A DNA stretch of 64,000 nucleotides from Haloglomus litoreum (GCF_029338515.1 NZ_CP119988.1:1922001-1986000); one strand, 5' to 3'. Shown: positions 45,646 to 54,219, counted from the first letter of the stretch. A program made the numbers and translations. Notes: generated from the sequence alone by a model not told the origin.

Positions 45646-45838
45646 TCGAAGACAGATATCTCAACCCACATCCCAAGTTAATTCTTCTCTCTTGTAAATG
45701 TATTCACTGGATGGGGTTGACGGATTGATCGGTCGGCGAACGTCACTCCACCGCTATCCGAGGTCGGGCCGGTCACCGTTCGGGCGTCGGACCGCGGAGC
45801 GGGGATCGAACGAGCGGTCCGACGACCCGCTGGCCCGC

Positions 45839-46480
45839 TCACTCGTTCCCGAACAGTTGCGTGAACAGCGATCCCTGGCCGCGGCGGAGTCGCTCCAGGA
45901 ACGCCGACTTCGAGATGCCGAGCGTCTCGGCCACCTCGGCGGCGGTCACGTCCCGGGGAACGGAGAAGTACCCCGCGGCGAGCGCCGCGCGGACGGCCTT
46001 CTCCTGGGCCGGGGTGAGGTCCCACCGCTGTGCGATCGGGGCGTCGCCCTCCTCGCCGAGTGTGGTCACGCGCTCCAGCGAGACGCCGACCCGGTCGCCG
46101 GCCGCCTCCAGCACGCTGTCGAGGACATCGTAGCCGACGACGGCCCCGACGTGACGCTCGGTGCCCTCGCGGTGGTGGACGGACTCGACCAGGAAGCCCA
46201 CGTCGACGAGGTCGTGGACGACGCAGGGCTGTTTCGAGAGGCAGCGGTAGTTCCAGCGCCCGTCGATCTGCGACCCGTGGAGGTAGCGCACCCGGTCGTC
46301 CGTGTCGAGGAGTCGACCGACCGCCTCGGCCGGCGTGCTCGCCCGGAGGAGCGTGTTCCCGTCGCTCCGGACGAGCGGCGGCGCGGCGTCGATGGTCGCG
46401 CTCGCGGCCCGCGAGGCATCCGCCAGCGGGCAGTCGTCGCCGGTGACCTGGAACTCGACGACGAGGCACTCCGACCGCAT
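45839..46480 (-). CDS. HTH-10 (bacterio-opsin-activator-like) transcription regulator
   Basis: 213 residues. The N-terminal 155 residues form a ligand-type domain (MRSECLVVEFQVTGDDCPL) characteristic of haloarchaeal Bat-like regulators. The C-terminal HTH-10 reads WDLTPAQEKAVRAALAAGYFSVPRDVTAAEVAETLGISKSAFLERLRRG with the usual region-4-like helix pair. It is divergent from paaA with an 85-nt shared promoter region, so control of the phenylacetyl-CoA epoxidase operon is likely, though inferred from position. The ATG at 46480 fits a leaderless transcript. Confidence 0.9.
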   Translation of the reverse strand: MRSECLVVEFQVTGDDCPLADASRAASATIDAAPPLVRSDGNTLLRASTPAEAVGRLLDTDDRVRYLHGSQIDGRWNYRCLSKQPCVVHDLVDVGFLVESVHHREGTERHVGAVVGYDVLDSVLEAAGDRVGVSLERVTTLGEEGDAPIAQRWDLTPAQEKAVRAALAAGYFSVPRDVTAAEVAETLGISKSAFLERLRRGQGSLFTQLFGNE

Positions 46481-46501
46481 GACAGTGAGTAACGCGCCGT
46501 C

Positions 46502-46512
46502 CTTACTTAAAC
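46502..46512. promoter_or_regulatory. TATA-like element between HTH-10 regulator and paaA
   Basis: CTTACTTAAAC reads as GTTTAAGTAAG on the minus strand, centred about 27 nt before the regulator start at 46480. It could also serve paaA on the plus strand with a 30-nt leader. A CATAAATAG at 46549-46557 is too close to the paaA ATG to act as its TATA box. Confidence 0.4.
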
Positions 46513-46565
46513 CCGCCCCATGGACGGGCCAATCGGTTCCCCATCCCGCATAAATAGCTACCGGT

Positions 46566-47504
46566 ATGGACCTGTCCACTGTCAAAGAACGGGCGGGCCC
46601 CCGGCAGTTCGGCCCCACCGACGAGATGCCCCGGGAGTACCGCGAGGCGGCGACGCGGATGATACAGTTCCACGCCAACAGCGAGATCATGGGCGCCTAC
46701 ATCGAGCGGCCGTTCATCCGGCAGGCGCCCAGCCTCGACCGCAAACTGGCGGTCAGCGCGCAGGTGCAGGACGAGATCGGCCACGGACAGTTGCTGTACC
46801 GCGCGGCCGAGAACCTCGGCGTGAAGACGCGCGAGGAGATGCTGGACGAACTCGCCGCGGGCGAGGGGAAGTTCCTCAACTGCTTCCACTACCCGCTGGA
46901 TTCGTGGTACGAGCTGCCGATGATCATGTTCTTCGTCGACGGCGCGGCGATGCGCCGGCAGGCCTCGCTGAAGCGCACGAGCTGGGAGCCGTACGCCCAC
47001 GCCATCGACAAGATCTGCTTCGAGGAGGGGTTCCACATCAAGCACGGCGAGGACATCCTCCGCGAACTGGCGACCGGCACCCGCCGGGACCAGGAGCAAC
47101 TGCAGGAGGCCTTCGAGACGTGGTGGCCCCGCATCCTCCAGTTCTTCGGGCCGACCGACGACCAGTCGACGCACAACGACTTCTCGCAGGAGGTGGGGCT
47201 GAAGACGATGAGCAACGACCAGCTCCGGAACGCCTTCCTCAACGCCTACCTCCCGAAGGCCGAGAAGTACGGCCTCAAGATTCCCGAGTACCCCCGTGTG
47301 GAGTACCACGAGAACCGGGATCACTACGAGGTGTACGAGGAGGACCTCGACTGGGACGAGTTCTTCACCGTCGCGCGCAACGAGCTGCCGACGGGTCGGG
47401 GCCAGATCGAGAAGCGCCGACGGAGTCAGGATGCCGTCGAGTGGGTCCGCAGCGCCATCGAGAGTACCCCGTCGGGCGGGGAGACGCCCGCAGCGGCCGA
47501 CTGA
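46566..47504 (+). CDS. paaA: 1,2-phenylacetyl-CoA epoxidase, catalytic subunit A
   Basis: 312 residues of the ferritin-like di-iron fold. Metal-binding motifs are AQVQDEIGHGQLL (ExxH) and KICFEEGFHIKHG, with a further Glu in the first helices. PaaA inserts oxygen into the ring of phenylacetyl-CoA, opening the aerobic phenylacetate pathway. N-terminal KERAGPRQFGPTDEMP is close to bacterial PaaA. The gene heads a five-gene run with spacings of +2, -1, -4 and -4 nt. No paaE reductase or downstream paaF/G/Z genes lie in the window. Confidence 0.94.
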   Translation: MDLSTVKERAGPRQFGPTDEMPREYREAATRMIQFHANSEIMGAYIERPFIRQAPSLDRKLAVSAQVQDEIGHGQLLYRAAENLGVKTREEMLDELAAGEGKFLNCFHYPLDSWYELPMIMFFVDGAAMRRQASLKRTSWEPYAHAIDKICFEEGFHIKHGEDILRELATGTRRDQEQLQEAFETWWPRILQFFGPTDDQSTHNDFSQEVGLKTMSNDQLRNAFLNAYLPKAEKYGLKIPEYPRVEYHENRDHYEVYEEDLDWDEFFTVARNELPTGRGQIEKRRRSQDAVEWVRSAIESTPSGGETPAAAD

Positions 47505-47506
47505 CC

Positions 47507-47857
47507 ATGATATTCGAAGTGTTCCGCCAGGAGACGGAGAAGGACTACCACACCCACGTCGGCAACGTCCACGCGCCCGACGCGGAGATGGCCCGTCTGT
47601 TCGCGCAGGTGGCCCACGCGCGCCGGAAGCCCGCGAAGTCGCTGTGGGTGGTGCCGAAGGCGGAGATCGCGGAGGTCGACGCCGACGACCCCGGGGTGGC
47701 GATGGGCGGCACGACCCAGAAGGAGTACCGCTGGGCAACGAACTACTCGACCGGGCAGATGGCCGAGGAGATCGAGGCCAGCGAGGCCGAGCAGGCCGAG
47801 GCCGAGTCCACCCGCCGTCGTGCCGGCGAGGACCGTCGCCGGGGAGGTGACGACTGA
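47507..47857 (+). CDS. paaB: 1,2-phenylacetyl-CoA epoxidase subunit B
   Basis: 116 residues. MIFEVFRQETEKDYHTHVGNVHAPDAEMA, then KSLWVVPKAEI, match PaaB, the small structural subunit that stabilises the PaaA-PaaC core. The last 40 residues are a charged, Glu/Arg-rich helix, longer than in bacterial PaaB (about 95 residues) and typical of haloarchaeal extensions. Its TGA shares one base with the paaC ATG. Confidence 0.93.
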   Translation: MIFEVFRQETEKDYHTHVGNVHAPDAEMARLFAQVAHARRKPAKSLWVVPKAEIAEVDADDPGVAMGGTTQKEYRWATNYSTGQMAEEIEASEAEQAEAESTRRRAGEDRRRGGDD

Positions 47858-48792
47858 TGGCCGCGGACGAGCAGCTGCCGTGGGACCGCGACTACGACCT
47901 CGGGATGCCGGACGAGCTGTCCGAGCGCGAGCGGGCGGCCGTCGAGGCGTGCCTGCGCTCGCTGGCCGACGACGAGTTCGTCCTCGCCGAGCGGTACACG
48001 GAGTGGCAGGTCCGGGGGCCGACCCTGGAGAGCGACCTCGCCGTGGCCAACATCGCGCAGGACGAACTCGGCCACGCGCGGCTCTGGTACGACCTGCTGG
48101 AGGACTTCGGCTACACCGAACCGGAGCTCATCTGGGAGCGGGCCCCGGACGACTTCCGCCACGCGACGCTGGTCGAGCAGCCGTTCGTGCGTGGTGACTG
48201 GGCCGACGCCGTCGTCCGTGGCTTCCTCTACGACGAGTTCGAGGCGCTGCGCCTCGACGCGCTGACCGACAGCGAGTACCCCCGCATCGCCGACCGGGTC
48301 GGCAAGGTCCAGGGCGAGGAGCACTACCACCGCGAGCACGCCCGCAACTGGCTCGAGCGGCTGGCCGAGGGCCGGGGGGACGGCGACCCCGAGAACGGCC
48401 ACCGGCGGGTCCAGGACGCCATCGACCGGCTGTTCCCACACGCGCTGACGCTGTTCACGCCGACCGAACGCGAGCCCGACATCGTCGGGCTGGGCGTGCG
48501 CCCGACCCCGCTCTCGGAGCTGCGCGAGGCGTGGCTCGACGAGGTGGTGCCCCGGCTCGACGAGCTGGGGTTCACCGTCCCCGTCTCGTCGGACGCCCAC
48601 CCGGAGGCCGTGGACCGGCAGCTCCCGAGCGAGCGGGGCCGTGACCGGGGCCACACCGACGCGTGGCGGGACCTCTACGACGAGTTCACGTTCACCTACC
48701 GGCAGCTCGACCGACGCGAGGCGCCGCGGCTGATGGCCGACCCGGACGACGCCGACGGCGAGGGCGGGGCCAGCGGAGGTGACCCGCGATGA
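47857..48792 (+). CDS. paaC: 1,2-phenylacetyl-CoA epoxidase subunit C
   Basis: 311 residues, ferritin-like. IAQDELGHARLWYDLLED and KVQGEEHYHREHARNWLERL are the PaaC counterparts of the di-iron motifs; in the family this subunit has lost catalysis and holds the complex together. Length exceeds E. coli PaaC (248) through acidic segments near residues 170-190 and at the C-terminus (DPDDADGEGGASGGD). It overlaps paaD by 4 nt. Confidence 0.93.
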   Translation: MAADEQLPWDRDYDLGMPDELSERERAAVEACLRSLADDEFVLAERYTEWQVRGPTLESDLAVANIAQDELGHARLWYDLLEDFGYTEPELIWERAPDDFRHATLVEQPFVRGDWADAVVRGFLYDEFEALRLDALTDSEYPRIADRVGKVQGEEHYHREHARNWLERLAEGRGDGDPENGHRRVQDAIDRLFPHALTLFTPTEREPDIVGLGVRPTPLSELREAWLDEVVPRLDELGFTVPVSSDAHPEAVDRQLPSERGRDRGHTDAWRDLYDEFTFTYRQLDRREAPRLMADPDDADGEGGASGGDPR

Positions 48793-49253
48793 GTGACGCC
48801 GGGCCGCCGGACTCCTCGCCCCCGGGGGACGCGCTCCCCGACGAGACCTTCGAGGACGAGCCGCGCTACTGCGGATACACCGAGTACGCGTCCGGACGCG
48901 GCCACCCCGACCTCCCGCGAACGGGCGAGGGCGCGAGCGGCATCGAGGCGCGTGTCTGGGACGCGCTGTACGAGGTCGAGGACCCCGAGATGCCCGTCTC
49001 CATCGTCGACCTGGGACTGATCTACAACGTCTACGTCGACAGCGCCAGCGGCGAGGCCCGCGTGGACATGACGCTGACGTACACCGGCTGCCCCGCGCGA
49101 GACTACCTGCTGAGCAGCGTCGAGCGGGCCGTCGAGCGCGTCGAGGGTGTCGATGACGCGCTGGTGAACCTCATGTGGTCGCCGGAGTGGAGCGTCGAGA
49201 TGGTGACCGAGGACGGCCGCGAGGCGCTCCGCGAGTTCGGGGTGTCGATATGA
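48789..49253 (+). CDS. paaD: PaaD-like MIP18-family iron-sulfur assembly factor
   Basis: 154 residues. After a 50-residue acidic leader, the MIP18 domain follows: DALYEVEDPEMPVSIVDLGLIYNVYV, then TLTYTGCPARDYL with the conserved Cys. In bacteria PaaD has this domain plus a C-terminal zinc ribbon in one chain and matures the iron-sulfur reductase PaaE. Here the chain ends at FGVSI before any zinc ribbon; the missing part is the next gene. Overlap with that gene is ATGA. Confidence 0.9.
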   Translation: MSDAGPPDSSPPGDALPDETFEDEPRYCGYTEYASGRGHPDLPRTGEGASGIEARVWDALYEVEDPEMPVSIVDLGLIYNVYVDSASGEARVDMTLTYTGCPARDYLLSSVERAVERVEGVDDALVNLMWSPEWSVEMVTEDGREALREFGVSI

Positions 49254-49414
49254 GGCGCCCCGACCCGAGCGTCGACGTCGAGGACGACGGACCCGCGACG
49301 TGCCCGTACTGCGGCTCCGTGGAGACGACGCGCGAGCATCCCCGGGGGCCCTCGCTCTGCAGGTCAATCCACTACTGCGACTCGTGCGAGGAGTCGTTCG
49401 AGGCGATGGGGTGA
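49250..49414 (+). CDS. PaaD C-terminal zinc-ribbon protein encoded separately
   Basis: 54 residues, too short for many gene callers. CPYCGSVETTRE, then PSLCRSIHYCDSCEESFEAMG, matches the C-terminal region of bacterial PaaD (CPxCxS-(x)n-CK-xxxCxxCxEPF). It therefore supplies in trans the domain missing from the overlapping paaD gene. Four Cys in two pairs, plus one extra (LCRS), would bind zinc or a cluster. It is the last gene of the paa operon. Confidence 0.85.
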   Translation: MRRPDPSVDVEDDGPATCPYCGSVETTREHPRGPSLCRSIHYCDSCEESFEAMG

Positions 49415-49487
49415 GGGCCGGGCCCGGATCTCCATCCGACACTTCGTACTGAAATAATATACATGACTCGCCCATATACGATGTGGT

Positions 49488-49555
49488 TGCCGAATAAACG
49501 AATTAGATCCTCCTCTATGAAATTATTCGGCAGGATCGAACAAACGCCCGTTTGT
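49488..49555. repeat. AT-rich inverted repeats downstream of the paa operon
   Basis: TGCCGAATAA (49488-49497) and its exact inverse TTATTCGGCA (49523-49532) flank 25 nt. Just after them ACAAACG-2-CGTTTGT (49540-49555) is a second perfect palindrome. The 185-nt gap is much poorer in GC than its surroundings and precedes the broken lipoprotein gene. Possible roles: operon terminator, regulatory site, or remains of a small mobile element. No transposase or target duplication was seen. Confidence 0.5.
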
Positions 49556-49599
49556 CCCTCCTGAAGGCCTTTTCCGGTCCGCCGCGAGGGACTCCGTGT

Positions 49600-50163
49600 A
49601 TGCCCTCCAGACTCCCGATCCTCGTGGTGCTCGTCGCAGTTGCGCTCGCGGGCTGTGTCGGTGGTCCGTTCGGTGCCGGTGCGCCCAGTTCGCCCGGGGA
49701 CACTCCGGACACAGCGCCGACGCCCACGCCGACCGAGTGCACCGAAGAGCGGCTGTCCATCACCGACCCGATCCGTGACGACGTGAATCCGAGCCCGTAC
49801 CCCGACCGCCCGGCGACCTGGAACGAGACGTCCGTCCGCGCGTACATCGTCGCGTTCGAGTAGGCGTGGAGCCGGAACCAGCAGCTCCGCGAGGCGACGA
49901 AGCGCGTGACCGTGGCCGTCTCGGATGTCTCCGTGACGGCGACCGGCGACGGCTACCGCGTCCGGCTCACGTCGCGGACGAACACCTGGTACGGCGGCCC
50001 CGCCGAGGGGAACGAGACCGCCACCATCGTCCACGGTGACGGCGCCCACATCCCGGTGGCCTACCACCTGACCGACGGCCGGCTCGTCCGGGCCGAGGGC
50101 GGGTACGACGCCACGCCCACGGTCGGGCCCGCGGCGGGACGGACCGTTCGGTGCTTCGATTGA
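49600..50163 (+). pseudogene. Lipoprotein gene interrupted by an in-frame amber codon
   Basis: Starting at ATG 49600, MPSRLPILVVLVAVALAGC gives a signal with lipobox Cys19 and then a Pro/Thr linker. After YIVAFE, TAG at 49861-49863 stops the frame at 87 residues. The same frame continues as AWSRNQQLREATKRVTVAVSDVSV and ends FD at 50163, a coherent 99-residue remainder with strands like many haloarchaeal lipoproteins. One base change explains the break, so inactivation looks recent. A sequencing error, or read-through, is possible. Haloarchaea are not known to insert pyrrolysine. Confidence 0.75.
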
Positions 50164-50248
50164 CCGGGACCGATTCTAGAGGCTCTCGGGTCAGAATCTG
50201 CACACAGCCCGGAAAACTGGTTTGGGTACCCCCGACCCATACCGCGAT

Positions 50249-50698
50249 ATGACGGTCTCGCAGCCTGGCCCCGACGCGGTGTCCGAGACGCTCCCGGTCG
50301 ATGATCCCGAGCTCGAAACGGTGCTGCGTGCCGTCTTCGACCTCAAGCGGAGCGAGAGCAGCGCCTACCTGGGCCTCCTCCGGGTCCCCGATAGCTCGGC
50401 CGCGGAGGTCGCCCGCGAACTCGACCGTGATCGCTCGAACGTGAACCGTTCGCTGCGGACCCTCCGGGAGCGTGGCCTCGCCGAACGCCGGCGCGTCCTC
50501 CTCGAGGAGGGGGGGCACGTCTACCGCTACACCCCGACGCCGCTCCCGGTGGTCCGCGAGCGGATGCACGAGTCGCTCGCGGCGTGGGCGGAGGCGGCCC
50601 ACGACTGCATCGAGGAGTTCGGTGAAGAGGTCGAGGCGGCACAGCCCACCGACGCCGAATCACCAGAGGGCGTCTACGCGGGCCGCGGCGAGGACTGA
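50249..50698 (+). CDS. Winged-helix transcription regulator (MarR/TrmB-like)
   Basis: 149 residues. ESSAYLGLLRVPDSSAAEVARELDRDRSNVNRSLRTLRERGLAERRRVLLEEGGHVYRYTPTPL is a winged helix with recognition helix SNVNRSLRTL and a beta wing. The acidic N- and C-terminal tails are low-complexity. Such small single-domain regulators are numerous in haloarchaea and their targets are usually unknown. The gene lies 85 nt after the lipoprotein remnant and may once have regulated it. Confidence 0.8.
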   Translation: MTVSQPGPDAVSETLPVDDPELETVLRAVFDLKRSESSAYLGLLRVPDSSAAEVARELDRDRSNVNRSLRTLRERGLAERRRVLLEEGGHVYRYTPTPLPVVRERMHESLAAWAEAAHDCIEEFGEEVEAAQPTDAESPEGVYAGRGED

Positions 50699-50789
50699 CG
50701 TCGATTCCCCGACCGCTCGCGCCACCCGGGGCCCGCCCCGACGGCGACCGAACCACAAGCTACACACGCGGGCGCCGGGCAGGGCCGGT

Positions 50790-51068
50790 ATGTCGCCCAC
50801 CGTCGACGAGTTGCGCGACGAGATCCGACTCGCCGTCGACCGTTTCGAGCGCGAGGTCTCGACCGACTTCACGAAGGAGACGCTCGCGGCCATCTGCGGT
50901 GCACTCGGGCACGATGTCGGTGGAAAACCGCTCCCACCGAAAGGAGAGATGCGCAGTATCATCCGTGAGCGAATCGAGGGGCTGGATGCCGACATCGACG
51001 GTGACCAGTCCTTCCGGAAGGCCGACCTGGAGGCCATCGCGGCCCACCTCCGCGACTCCGGGGAGTGA
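50790..51068 (+). CDS. Small haloarchaeal protein, possible SAP-like helical domain
   Basis: 92 residues, acidic and helical. The middle (TKETLAAICGALGHDVGGKPLPPKGEMRSIIRERI) resembles a SAP-type helix-extended loop-helix (L-x2-IC-x2-LG-x5-GK). That would suggest nucleic-acid contact, but the match is weak. It precedes the Nop5-fibrillarin pair by 75 nt on the same strand, which is compatible with an RNA-related role. I do not recognise a named family. Confidence 0.5.
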   Translation: MSPTVDELRDEIRLAVDRFEREVSTDFTKETLAAICGALGHDVGGKPLPPKGEMRSIIRERIEGLDADIDGDQSFRKADLEAIAAHLRDSGE

Positions 51069-51143
51069 GTTCGGCAGCGACCGTTCCCGCGGCCGGGACG
51101 CTGCACCGGGAGCCCTATGTGAGCCACCCGGCAACGGGGTGGT

Positions 51144-52019
51144 ATGGACGGAGACGACGCCTCGGCCGGCGGCTGGTTCGCGGGCGTCGGCCGCGACGAC
51201 ATCGACGCCGGAGCCACGGCCATCCGGGAGGGGACCGCCGACAGGCCGGCCGATTGGCCGGCACAGGCGGTCGCGTCGGGCTTCGTCGACGACGCGGCCG
51301 ACTACTACGACGCGCTCCACGCCGCGACGATGGCGGCCACCCGCGCCGCCGTCGGCGAGGCCGAGAGCGCCGGCGACCGGCAACTGGTCCACGCCGTGCG
51401 GGCGATGGACGACTGCGAGCGCGTCGCCAACGAACTGGCCGAGCGTGTCGCAGAGTGGGGGAGTGCGCTGACCGGTGAGTCGGGCGCGGGAATCGAGTTC
51501 GCCCGCGAACTGGCCGAGCGCGACCCCGCGCCCGACGAGCGCCGGGTCGTCGAACTGGCCCGGCGGGTGTGCGATCTGGACGACGAGGCCGCCGACCTCC
51601 GGGCGAGCATCGAGCGGACAGCGCCGGAGGTGGCGCCGAACCTCGCCGCACTCGCGGGGCCCGTCCTCGCGGCGCGCCTCATCGCCCTCGCCGGCGGACT
51701 GGAGACCCTGGCCCGCAAGCCCTCCGGGACGCTCCAGGTTCTCGGTGCGGAGGAGGCCCTGTTCGCGCACCTCCGCGGGCGGGCGCCCTCGCCCAAACAC
51801 GGCGTCATCTACACGCACGAGGCCGTGCGGAACACGCATCCCGACGACCGGGGGTCGGCGGCCCGGGCCCTCGCGGGAAAGCTGACCATCGCGGCCCGTG
51901 CCGACCACTACACTGGCGAGCGCCGGCCGGAACTGGACGAGCAACTTCGGGAGCGCATCGCCACCATCCGGGCACGGACGGACGACGGGGACGCGAGTGA
52001 CGGGGGTGGCGGCGCGTGA
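51144..52019 (+). CDS. nop5: Nop5 (NOP56/58) C/D-box RNP protein
   Basis: 291 residues. A variable N-terminal domain is followed by a coiled-coil (about 105-150) and the Nop domain (LAALAGPVLAARLIALAGGLETLARKPSGTLQVLGAEEALFAHLRG), then KHGVIYTHEAVRNT. Nop5 bridges L7Ae-bound C/D guide RNAs and fibrillarin in archaeal rRNA/tRNA 2'-O-methylation. The C-terminus is short and acidic rather than Lys-rich as in thermophiles. It overlaps fibrillarin by 4 nt (GTGA). Confidence 0.93.
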   Translation: MDGDDASAGGWFAGVGRDDIDAGATAIREGTADRPADWPAQAVASGFVDDAADYYDALHAATMAATRAAVGEAESAGDRQLVHAVRAMDDCERVANELAERVAEWGSALTGESGAGIEFARELAERDPAPDERRVVELARRVCDLDDEAADLRASIERTAPEVAPNLAALAGPVLAARLIALAGGLETLARKPSGTLQVLGAEEALFAHLRGRAPSPKHGVIYTHEAVRNTHPDDRGSAARALAGKLTIAARADHYTGERRPELDEQLRERIATIRARTDDGDASDGGGGA

Positions 52020-52654
52020 GTCCCGACCTGCCCGAAGGCGTCGAGCGCCGCCCCTTCGACGGCGAGGAACGGCTCGCAACGCGGGGCGACCCCGTGTACG
52101 GCGAGCCGACGGACGGCGAGTGGCGTGCCTGGGACGCCGGCCGCTCGAAGCTCGGCGCGATGCTGGAACGCGGTATGGACACCGGCCTCGGCGGTGGTGA
52201 GGCGGTCCTCTACCTCGGCGCGGCCGCGGGGACCACCGTCTCGCACGTCGCGGACTTCGCCGGCCCGACGTACGCCGTGGAGTTCGCCCCGCGACCGGCC
52301 CGGGACCTGCTCGACGCTGCCGAATCGCGCCCGAACCTGTTCCCGCTCCTGAAGGACGCCCGCGAGCCGGCGACGTACGCACACGTCGTGGAACCAGTGG
52401 ACGTACTGGTGCAGGATGTCGCTACCCGCGGGCAGGCGACGGTCGCGCTGCGGAACCGGCAGTTCCTCCGCGACGATGGCCGGCTCCTGCTCTCGGTCAA
52501 GGCACGGAGCGAGGACGTGGTGGCCGACCCGGACGACGTGTTCGAGCAGGTGCTCGGCGACCTTCGGGCGGGGTACGAGGTGCTGGCGACCGAACGGCTG
52601 GACCCGACGCACGACGACCACCTGGCCGTGGTGGCGCGTCCGCTGGATGGTTAA
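52016..52654 (+). CDS. flpA: Fibrillarin-like rRNA/tRNA 2'-O-methyltransferase
   Basis: 212 residues from a GTG start overlapping the nop5 stop. Conserved parts are WDAGRSKLGAML, the S-adenosylmethionine loop LYLGAAAGTTVSHVAD, YAVEFAPRPARDLL, DVLVQDVA and LLSVKAR. With Nop5, L7Ae and guide RNAs it methylates ribose 2'-OH groups. Length and order match archaeal FlpA. Confidence 0.95.
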   Translation: MSPDLPEGVERRPFDGEERLATRGDPVYGEPTDGEWRAWDAGRSKLGAMLERGMDTGLGGGEAVLYLGAAAGTTVSHVADFAGPTYAVEFAPRPARDLLDAAESRPNLFPLLKDAREPATYAHVVEPVDVLVQDVATRGQATVALRNRQFLRDDGRLLLSVKARSEDVVADPDDVFEQVLGDLRAGYEVLATERLDPTHDDHLAVVARPLDG

Positions 52655-52673
52655 TCAGTAATGGCAGATAGAT

Positions 52674-52688
52674 GGCCAGAATCTGGCC
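52674..52688. repeat. 15-nt palindrome after the nop5-flpA operon
   Basis: GGCCAGA-A-TCTGGCC lies 20 nt after the flpA stop, with T-rich sequence near 52709-52716. It could form a stem for transcript ending or bind a dimeric regulator. The remaining 230 nt to gshA contain no gene I can support. Confidence 0.4.
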
Positions 52689-52868
52689 CTTAGTTCTCCA
52701 ACCCCGATTTTCGTACAAAAGCGTCGATGGTTCTTGAGTACACTGCCGCCGACATCTGTCACTCCAGCCGGGGTACGCTGGCGGTGATGCCGAGGGTCGG
52801 CCGTCTCTCGGTGTGCGAGGACAACCGCCCCGGAACGGTCCCGTGCGTACCGCGTCGCCGACGGTGAG

Positions 52869-52876
52869 ATTTAACC
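52869..52876 (+). promoter_or_regulatory. TATA-like element of gshA
   Basis: ATTTAACC is centred about 28 nt before the ATG at 52901, giving a leaderless mRNA. Confidence 0.5.
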
Positions 52877-52900
52877 ACCAGGGTCGTCTCGGTTGATGCG

Positions 52901-54094
52901 ATGGAGACGGGCGACGACGCCGGGGCCGGCGAGGAGCAGGGAGCCACGGGCTCGGCCGACGCGTTCGACCGGCTCGGGACCCTCGGTATCGAGGAGGAGT
53001 TCTACGTCGTCGACGGCGACGGCCGCCCCACGTCGGGGACGGACACGCTCGTCTACGAGGCGGAGCCGCCGGAGATCCTCGACGGGCGGCTGGACCACGA
53101 GCTGTTCAAGTGTGTCATCGAGACGCAGACGCCGACCTGCGAGTCGCTGGCCGAGGCACGCGAGCAGCTCCACGCCGTCCGGTCGGCGCTCGTCGAACAC
53201 GCCGAGACGCATGGCTACCGCATCGCGGCGGCGGGCCTCCACCCGGCGGCGAAGTGGCGGGAACTGGAACACGCCGAGAAACCACGCTACCGCTCACAGC
53301 TCGACCGTATCCAGTACCCACAGCACCGCAACACGACCGCGGGCCTGCACGTCCACGTCGGCGTCGACGACGCCGACAAGGCGACCTGGATCGCCAACGA
53401 GCTACGGTGGTACCTGCCCGTGTTGCTGGCGCTGTCCGCGAACTCGCCGTACTGGAACGGGTTCGACACCGGGCTGGCCTCCGGGCGCGCGAAGATCTTC
53501 GAGGCACTCCCGAACACCGGCATCCCGACCGCGTTCGGGAGCTTCGACGAGTACCTCGACCTCGAACGCCGGATGGTCGAGCTCGGGAGCATCGAGGACC
53601 GTGGCGAACTCTGGTACGACGTGCGCCCCCACTCCGCGCACGGGACCGTCGAGGTCCGCACCCCGGACGGACAGGCCGACCCCGAGCGGGTGCTGGCGTT
53701 CGTCGAGGCCGTCCACGCGCTGGTGCTGGACCTCGCCGAGCGGTACGCCGACCGCTCGGACCCGTGGGCCGCGTACCGGGGCGGCGGTGGCGCGGTCGAC
53801 AGCGCGGGCAGCGCCGGTACGCGCGACGAGGCGCCGGGCCACCGCCGCGAGACCCTCGACGAGAACAAGTGGCGCGCCATCCGGCACGGCCACCGTGCGT
53901 CGTTCATCGACCGCCGGGGAACCGGGACCGTCGGGCTCGGCGAGGCGACCGACCGGCTGGCCGAACGCCTCGGTATCGCGGGCATCCGGGACCTGTACGC
54001 CGCCGAGAGCGGGGCCACACGCCAGCGCCGCCTGCGGGAGCGGACGGGGCTCGACGCGCTGTGTGAGTCGCTGGTCCTCGACCCTGACGGCTGA
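52901..54094 (+). CDS. gshA: Glutamate-cysteine ligase (GCS2 type)
   Basis: 397 residues. [12 protein letters not shown] is the glutamate-binding N-terminal motif of the GCS2 family. [33 protein letters not shown] and [14 protein letters not shown] are present. Haloarchaea make gamma-glutamylcysteine as their major low-molecular-weight thiol and do not continue to glutathione. An acidic 25-residue N-terminal extension and a short Gly/Ala/Ser insert ([13 protein letters not shown], near 290) are halophile-type additions. The TATA element supports the chosen start. Confidence 0.93.
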   Translation: METGDDAGAGEEQGATGSADAFDRLGTLGIEEEFYVVDGDGRPTSGTDTLVYEAEPPEILDGRLDHELFKCVIETQTPTCESLAEAREQLHAVRSALVEHAETHGYRIAAAGLHPAAKWRELEHAEKPRYRSQLDRIQYPQHRNTTAGLHVHVGVDDADKATWIANELRWYLPVLLALSANSPYWNGFDTGLASGRAKIFEALPNTGIPTAFGSFDEYLDLERRMVELGSIEDRGELWYDVRPHSAHGTVEVRTPDGQADPERVLAFVEAVHALVLDLAERYADRSDPWAAYRGGGGAVDSAGSAGTRDEAPGHRRETLDENKWRAIRHGHRASFIDRRGTGTVGLGEATDRLAERLGIAGIRDLYAAESGATRQRRLRERTGLDALCESLVLDPDG

Positions 54095-54219
54095 GTCGAC
54101 GGGGACCACGACCGCGAGGACGGCCCGGAGCCGGCGCCAGCGTGCGGGATTCTCGCACGCTACCCCGGCCAACGTTGGATTTTTATCCAGTGATTCCCTC
54201 GCCTCGCGCTAGGTTCGAT

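Larger units (their letters stand above)
45329..45838. other. 510-nt intergenic region with repeats and G-quadruplex motif
   Basis: This lies between the sensor kinase and the HTH-10 regulator, both on the minus strand. It holds a minus-strand TATA-like box near 45393-45404, the 13-nt tandem array, the G-tract and an AT-rich stretch (about 45655-45705, containing TTAATTCTTCTCTCTTG). A frame on the plus strand crosses the array but codes only for a repetitive Arg/Ser/Thr peptide with no start signal, so I regard the region as non-coding. Confidence 0.45.

Noticed and set aside
49861-49863. In-frame TAG as a pyrrolysine codon
   Set aside because: Pyrrolysine insertion is not established in haloarchaea, the protein is not a methylamine methyltransferase, and no pyl genes are in the window. 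A nonsense mutation is simpler.
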